A DNA stretch of 64,000 nucleotides. Source: Monosporascus cannonballus. Lineage: Eukaryota; Ascomycota; Sordariomycetes; Xylariales. The stretch spans positions 1 to 64,000 of the forward strand of contig QJNS01000056.1 in NCBI GenBank assembly GCA_004154925.1, written 5' to 3'. Shown one piece after another: positions 57,526 through 64,000 of this stretch (positions are counted from its first letter, which is position 1; the number at the start of each line of letters is the position of its first letter). The notes under the pieces were generated by a model. That model was not told where the DNA came from. It saw nothing but the letters and a program-made list of their open reading frames with translations, and ran no database searches. The position numbers and the translations under genes are program-made.

Positions 57526-58492
57526 GTTGATGACAGCAGCGACGCGTTGCCAAATGCCCCCCCGCCCCAGCCCAAAATCTATCTTCTGTGTGCAAATGTC
57601 TCCGTACAAAATAATGAGAGCCCGGCAATACTCCAGCTCACCGTCCGTAATTTACACCGGTTGTGCCTAAAGCCTAACTCGGACGTGGCATGAGTGACTC
57701 TGGTGCCAGGGTACTTATACATAATTGTGTGGAACATATCCGACCGAGGCCTTAGCCGGCCTCCAAGCCACCCGATTTGGGGCACAGCTTCCAGCTTTGC
57801 TCGAGTTGTGGCTCCAAAAGGAGGATGCATCATAACGCTTTCGTACTAGATTTGAACTTATACATACCTCTAAACCCCCCAATTTCAAACTAGATGATAT
57901 TTCGTCTGGGGAAACTGCTGGTAAGTAGGTCAACATTATGCACATCCCGCTAAGGGCTGTGTGACATGGACTCGGGCTCTGCGTAAACCTCAGGAAGCTG
58001 GCGTGCGCTTGTTTTGCTCTCTGTAAGGCTGCCAGTGCACCGCCATCGTCCAGACCGGACATTATCTCTCCAGCTTTGCCCAGGGCAGTGTAGGCAACGC
58101 CATCTCATTGATTGAATTTCTGCCTCTTGGCGCAGAAACCGGCGTATGCGGCAGTAACGCGGGGAACTTGCCAATCACAAGACAGAGAATGGTAGCGTAT
58201 TAGCAGGAACATACAGCGCGATGTGGCGTCGGTCTCCCTAGAGAAGGGCGCTCGGATTGGGCACCAAAGACGAGGCGCTGAGAATTGCTAGGAAACATCT
58301 CGGGTCGTTGACTCCCTCAAGCCGTATTGAAAATATCTCGCTTCCAAGTGTCAAAAGACATGTCATTTAACTGGTCTACGTTAAGCTGGTAACTGGAGCT
58401 ACTTGATTCAATTGTTGTCAGAGGCAGAGCCTCCTAAACAACCTACCCAAAACACTTGTCTACGGCTTTTCGAGCGCGCCTCAAAACTCATC
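57526..58492. other. Intergenic, upstream of the NACHT gene
   Basis: About 1 kb between the mannanase stop and the NACHT gene start. Minus-strand frames at 57579-58062 are short and unrecognised. No clear promoter element was identified. Confidence 0.4.
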
Positions 58493-61400
58493 ATGGAGGC
58501 TGTGGCAACTCTATCACTCGTCTGCAATGTGATGACCGTCATAGACTTCAGCATTACTCTCATCGACATATATCGGAAGCTCAAAAGCGGCACAGCCCCT
58601 GAACCGCGCATTGCTTCTGATGCAACGCATCTATCGTCCCTTATATTAGGCCTCCGCAGAAACATAGATGAGTTTGCCGCGGTCCGCGGTCCGTCGTCGG
58701 CCGCCCAAACGCCACTGTCGACCGATGCTCAGCAACTGCAAGCGAGAGATAGGTTAGAGAGCATCGCCTGCGGCTTGCTCCGGGATACGAATGCGGTACA
58801 GGAGATCTTCGCGCACATGACACAGAAAGCTTCCTCTGGAGGGACGCTGGGGCGCCTGGTTGTGGCCACGAAGTTCAAGTTCCGATACGAAAGCAAGATC
58901 TCGACCCTCGAGAAGAGGATCCAAGCGACTCAGACCATCCTAGACACGGAGTTTCTTACAGGAATATGGTGAGGACATCTCTCATGGCTCTACGGAAATA
59001 CAAGCGATGACACAGGCGGTACGGGCCTGCGTCAAACTTGATTTCTACTCGTTGCCCCATTCAACTGCAAAGAAGCTGCTGACGTATATTTAGCACAACA
59101 AGTCAAGCTTCCGCTGCTCGTTTGGAGCAGATGTACTCTACGTTGAGCACCGACCTTCAGCTCTTTATTGCACGGTGGGCTGAAGGCAATAGAGACATGT
59201 CAAAACTGATCTCGTCCGAAGCCGAAGCCACCAGAAACCACATCACATTGGCAACCGAAGATATCAAGGATCACGTAACAAGTACGGTACAGGCAGACAT
59301 GTCCGAGAGAGAAATCAAAGAACGCAGGGAGCGTCTCCTTCAGACGTTGTAGTTTTCCGAGATGAATGCTCGCGAGAACAGTGTGGAAATAGCGCCGGAA
59401 GAGACTGTCCGTTGGATTTTTGATAATACTCTCGATAATGCCTACGCCAAAGGATTTTGGGAAGTTCCTCGCCAACCGGACTGCAAATTCCGTGACTGGT
59501 TGCAGTCTGACGATCCCATCTATTGGATTTGTGGGAAAGCTGGAAGTGGCAAGAGTACTCTCATGAAATTTCTCATCCATGACTCACGAACTCTGGAGTT
59601 TTTGAGGCGGAGGACCCCCTCCGTTCATATTGGTCGTTTCTTCTGCATCGAAGCCTTTTCAAGCCCTTTGCAAAGACGGATTCCGGGTTGTCTACGGACT
59701 TTGTTACACCAGATCTTTGAGTCTGATCCCGCGGTTCTGGAAAACGCTGTCAGGAGTCACCCAGAACTAGCAACGAAGAGGTCCGAACACGATTGGTCGG
59801 TAGGAGGACTTCAGCAAGTCCTTTTCGAGGTCGTAGAGGCCAGTAACACAACATACTGCCTTTTCCTTGACGCCCTCGATGAAATTGAACCTTCACAGCA
59901 ACAAGCAACTGTCGAGCTGGCAAAATCCCTTGGTCGCTTGCCAAGGGTTAAAGTATGCGTGTCAAGCCGGGCAGAACCGCTTTTCCAAAGAACATTAGGG
60001 CAGTACCCAACAGTGAAAATGCAAGATCTCACGGGCCCTGCTATCCATGCTTATGTGAGAGGGGTTCTAATGGAACACCAAGAAACTCTAACGGAACATA
60101 AAGAGACTCTAGGACACAGCCACGAACCACTTACTTATTTCAGCACCATGATCGGGCGAAAGGCCGAAGGTGTTTTTCTTTGGGCTGTATTAGCCACACA
60201 CAGCTTGGTCCGGGGTATTTCAAATGGCGACGACTGGGACACCCTTAGGAAACGAACGGAAGACCTCCCATCCGACCTTTACCAATTATACCAGCATATG
60301 TGGTGCCGCGGAAGCGCAGACCGGAAGCTGTACCGGGAGGATGCAGCTCGGATCTTTTGGGTGATGCTAAATACACCCAGAACAAGAGGCTGCACGGACT
60401 CTCTCTTTTACACTGTAGGTGCATCCAGTGATCCGTCAGCAGTAGAGCTGGAGGCTTGTTTGCAGAGGCAAATAGAGGGTCGGGGGGTGGCTGCCATGAG
60501 CCAGAAATATGAGTCATGGGTGACAGCTAGAACCGCTGGTCTTGTCGAAACTGTTTCCGCACAGTCGCCGACGGATATGGACTTCTACTACCAAAAGGTT
60601 CAACTCATCCACCGGTCTGTCCAGGAGTTCTTACTTGGTACAAAGGAAGGCTATGAGATACTTCGCCACGACACAAGAACGATGCTCGAAAAAAGACGCA
60701 TGTTTTACAAAGCGCTGGTGCTTTGGTACTGCATGCGAGGGGTCATTACAATCAAGAGTAATCCAAAGGGACATTGGGAGGTGTTAGATCCCGAAAGACG
60801 ATTAAATGTTGTCTCCCTCGCCGGCTACATGGCCGTCAGCCCTGAATACAATGCGACTGTAGAAGTTGAGCTTACGTCCGAATGCAAGAGAATAGTTCAG
60901 CTCCATGGTCGCACTTTCTTGCCCGACTCGTCTATCTTCGCCGCCGCTGCGATGTACGGCAATGTGGCATATTTGGCACACACGAGAGACATCATTTACG
61001 AACTCCTACCAGAGGAGACCAAGAACATTATTTTATATTGTTGTGCTGTATGGGCAGCTGAAACTCTTGCCCGGAACGTGCCTTGGAATAAGATGCGCGA
61101 TTGGTTCCCATTCCTAGGAGCACCGGCAAACCATTGTTCTGAGGAGGACTGGTTAGAAAACCTGCTGGACATGGCTTGGGATCGAGCGATGGCTAGCATC
61201 AGATGGTTGCTGCAGGCCGGAAGTGATCCATATGCAATGCATCCCTACCGGTTTGTCCATGATTGCTTTGCCGGGTATCATGGCACTGCATACCTGCTAT
61301 TTCTCTTTAAAGCAAGCAAATACATCGCGAGCAACAGTCATGGAGACTCCCAGAAGCTAAAGAAGCGACCCAAAAAACGAATAGCGAAGGTCCAAGAATG

Positions 61401-61914
61401 CATCGAGGAGTTTCCAGATAATAGCAACTACATCAGAGTGGCCAAAATGCCAGTACTTGCCGAATTCGACGCCGATGCATCCCTGGTCACAGAGCGTACG
61501 CCATATACATACTGTTCCAGGGGGTTGGAAGGGCGGGTAGTGTGGAGATTAATATTTGAAGTCGATGCACGATGGTTCTTGTCCTACATCGAGAAATGCA
61601 GGGACGCCGTGAATGATCCCGAGATCCTGGGACATTTTCGTCTTCTTCAGCTGCAAAGCAAGTTTATAAATCCGCCATTGCGCCAGGTCGATGAGTTGGA
61701 CAAGGAGAAGGTGCAAAGCCTGGAAAGGACAGTAAGCGAGTGCTTGCTACCAATTCCGTCGCTGTACGACCCCCATAGCCAGAAGATAGAGGAAGCAGCC
61801 CGGCAATTGTTGGAAGCGTCATTTAGTGATACATTGAGGTCATTGAGCGCTTCGAAACAGGAGAAGCCTAAGACATCTGAAGTGCCAATTACTCCTTTCC
61901 CGCATGGCATCTAG
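58493..61914 (+). pseudogene. NACHT NLR-like protein, split by one in-frame TAG
   Basis: Exon 1 58493-58968, intron 58969-59093 (125 bp, GTGAGG..TTTAG), exon 2 59094-61914. The N-terminal domain (MEAVATLSLVCNVMTVIDFS..., residues 1-158) is alpha-helical and resembles SesA/HeLo-like death-fold domains of fungal NLRs. A helical linker follows (to residue 244: REIKERRERLLQTL). Codon 245 is TAG (59350-59352). The same frame then continues FSEMNARENS, the usual lead into NACHT, with Walker A GKAGSGKST (codons beginning 59533) and Walker B CLFLDALDE (about 59857-59883). After NACHT come about 600 residues of helical sequence like the DUF7791-type region, with no ankyrin, TPR or WD40 repeats. Reading from ATG 59362 gives 850 residues. 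It is either a recently disabled NLR, two separate proteins (death-fold domain and NACHT ATPase), or read-through. Everything else in the frame is intact. Confidence 0.7.
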
Positions 61915-64000
61915 TATGTGGAAAGAGAGGCAGACATCGACGGTAGCGACCATTGGAAAATCATGTTCGAAGAATATCGCACGAGCGAGCTATCTCCTCG
62001 GCGGGCCTTACACGCTCAGATACAGTGACTAAGTCGGGTATGATTTCCACGCTTCCATAGCCTTAGCAGTCAGGATTTATCTCGAAATATTCCTTGCTAG
62101 TGTTCGCTTGATGGAAGATGATGAGTGCTTCAGGATGGCTCCTTATTAGCTCGGGCACTAAATTTCATCTTTGTTTCTTTTGAACTTGAGAATCGCAACC
62201 CAGCCAAGCCGGGTTTTGGGACGATAAGTGCCCCCGCTTAGGGCCGAAGAAACTCTAGACACTTGTTCCATAGATCGCCAGACGCCATCGGTATCTTCTT
62301 AAGCCTAATTGATGTCTACTGAACCAGAAGATAGGCTGGTCGTGGTGTAGGATCGCTTCTGCGATGGAGCGAGTACTCTCAGCCAGTCGAGCTTGTGTGG
62401 CCCTGTTGGACGGGTTGAGGGGCACGAGCCGGGTCCTGGGAGACACGTGCGTTGGCTATCGCTCTCGTCTGCTTGCAGTGGACACTGGGCGCCAACGAAT
62501 GGCACGAGAATTGCCTTCCGCAAGGAAACCGTTCCTCATCGTCGGTAGCACGGTTATACAAAGACACAGCCGCACTCGGCGCATAGGGTTGGTGCGGGCT
62601 TCCGGATAGTGTCGTCACAGCGAGGTCGTTTCGCCATGCGTCCTCGACCCCTATTTGCATGTCGAAGTGTTGTGATACCAAACCGGCGACTAATTGCAAT
62701 CTCAAGAAAGTTGAAGATCGCAGGAACCAGGGAGTAGAGTTCCATCAAGCGTTAGAACATGCCAATGTAAAGCGAGCGAAGCCGAAAAAGACTAAGAGTA
62801 GAGCTTGAAATAGGAGAAAAAGAAAATAAGAAAAAGAGAAGAAGAGACACAAGTCTTGGCAAAGAAAGTCAAAGCCGCAGACTATTCAACCTAAGAATAT
62901 ACACACTACCTAACTCCCAAGCCCTATGTGCTCTAGGAATAACCTCCCATGAGCCGGGGATACTGAAATCCCAAACGTTGCCGTATCCGCGCACTTGCTT
63001 ATTCATAGGGGGAAGGAAGACCCTTGGAAGGTAATTGTCGCCAAGTCATACAGTTGGCTAAAACTCAGCTTCTCCTCGGGCAATCCTTTTTCTTTACTCC
63101 CCTTTTTCTTGCTGATCTGTGTGTACCCCGTTGGTTGGTCCCGTCGCGCCTTGATAGGACGGGTTACGGTGGACTGGTCGACTGACTACCTACGAGCACG
63201 TCGTAGTCGGAAGCAGGAGTGCGGCGCGTGATACTCGAGCAGGTTGGTGTGTGAAGAGGTCTTCGACCATGGATTGTGCTGGCGTGTCCCGACGTTGGGG
63301 CACGTACGTCTAAGTGCACACCGAGGTGTGGGACGTACGGTAAGCAGATATAACACACACACGCGCACATGAATAACATCACCATGCACCCCGGGCTCCG
63401 GCTCGGCCTTACCTGCCCACCTGGCTGACCTCCCTGCCCTATCTTACCACCCCACCCCCCTAACAACTAGCCTAGCATAGCTCAGCCTCATGCCGTGTCC
63501 CCGCCCGTTCCATTCCCCAGCTCTTCTAGACCCGGGGCCATACATATGTGCATACACGCACGGGTGGTCTATCTGGGAGGCGGGCGGGCAGTCGGTGCCG
63601 ACAGCCCGGACGGCTCTGGCGAGCCTGTAGCCCCCTCTTGCGAGGCTGGACGGGTCGAAGAGAGAAGAGTTTTCGTTCCGCCCTGTAGCGTCGAATCGCG
63701 TTACGGGCTTCGCTAAGGAGTTCTTTCAGCTCCAGCGGGGTACGTCTGCCGGGTGGTTCTATTTCCCCCTTTTTCTTTTTATGCTCGCTGCTATGGTGGT
63801 CATGTAGAGGTACACAAGCCCCTCTTCGTCATGCGCGACCGTGGACTTCGTCGATGTGAGGATATAAATATATGCACCGTGTGCATTTTTGGTACGTACG
63901 GAGAGACCCGGTTCACCACCTTGTGTGCGTTGGTAACCCCTGTTGACGTCGAGCATTGCGCTATCAGCCATCTTGGTACGTACGTAGCATAAGGCACACA
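61915..64000. other. Intergenic to window end, no gene seen
   Basis: About 2 kb with chance-length frames only. It includes a purine-rich stretch (62805-62855), a short CA-repeat (63349-63365) and two GTACGTAC palindromes (about 63893 and 63976). No coding or RNA gene is supported. Confidence 0.45.

Overview
The window looks like genomic DNA from a filamentous ascomycete (Pezizomycotina). The evidence is short spliceosomal introns of about 50-160 bp with GT..AG ends and branch-like CTAAC/CTGAC motifs, fungal gene families (GH5 mannanase, ABCD peroxisomal half-transporter, Psr-type phosphatase, NACHT and WD40/C2H2 proteins), and a very AT-rich island of the kind left by repeat-induced point mutation (RIP). 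All family names are from memory of protein motifs; no database was searched. Gene density is low, and decayed genes are about as common as intact ones.

Layout. 0.7-2.6 kb: four-exon MFS transporter (-). 3.1-6.5 kb: AT-rich, RIP-like island holding a small GC-rich oasis and a pair of inverted repeats. About 6.9-18.9 kb: a desert of balanced base composition with no convincing gene. 19.3-20.4 kb: secreted Pro/Thr-rich protein (-). 24.7-28.1 kb: a divergent pair made of a C2H2-finger/WD40 protein (-) and a DUF7580-like protein (+) whose 5' end seems to be missing. 28.4-34.9 kb: weak or decayed genes (including a RanBP2-type finger fragment) followed by a cluster of diverged tandem repeats. 35.0-36.2 kb: SET-domain protein (+). 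About 36.7-37.1 kb: C-lobe scrap of a protein kinase (-). 40.9-42.5 kb: Psr1/NIF-type phosphatase (-). 45.9-48.6 kb: peroxisomal ABCD half-transporter (+). 52.4-55.4 kb: three broken genes in a row (unknown membrane protein, S51/cyanophycinase-like peptidase, C-terminal half of an amino-acid permease), the last two fused head-to-head at about 54.49 kb. 56.3-57.5 kb: secreted GH5 beta-mannanase (+). 58.5-61.9 kb: NACHT NLR-type gene (+) split by one in-frame TAG.

The intact core genes (MFS, Psr phosphatase, ABCD transporter, mannanase) are independent housekeeping or nutritional functions, not a pathway cluster. The accessory part is more distinctive. It has two loci of the fungal NLR/allorecognition type (the C2H2-WD40/DUF7580 pair and the split NACHT gene) and several genes disabled by one or a few lesions, which suggests birth-and-death evolution in an accessory compartment. 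I found no CRISPR array, no rRNA, and no tRNA that folds properly.
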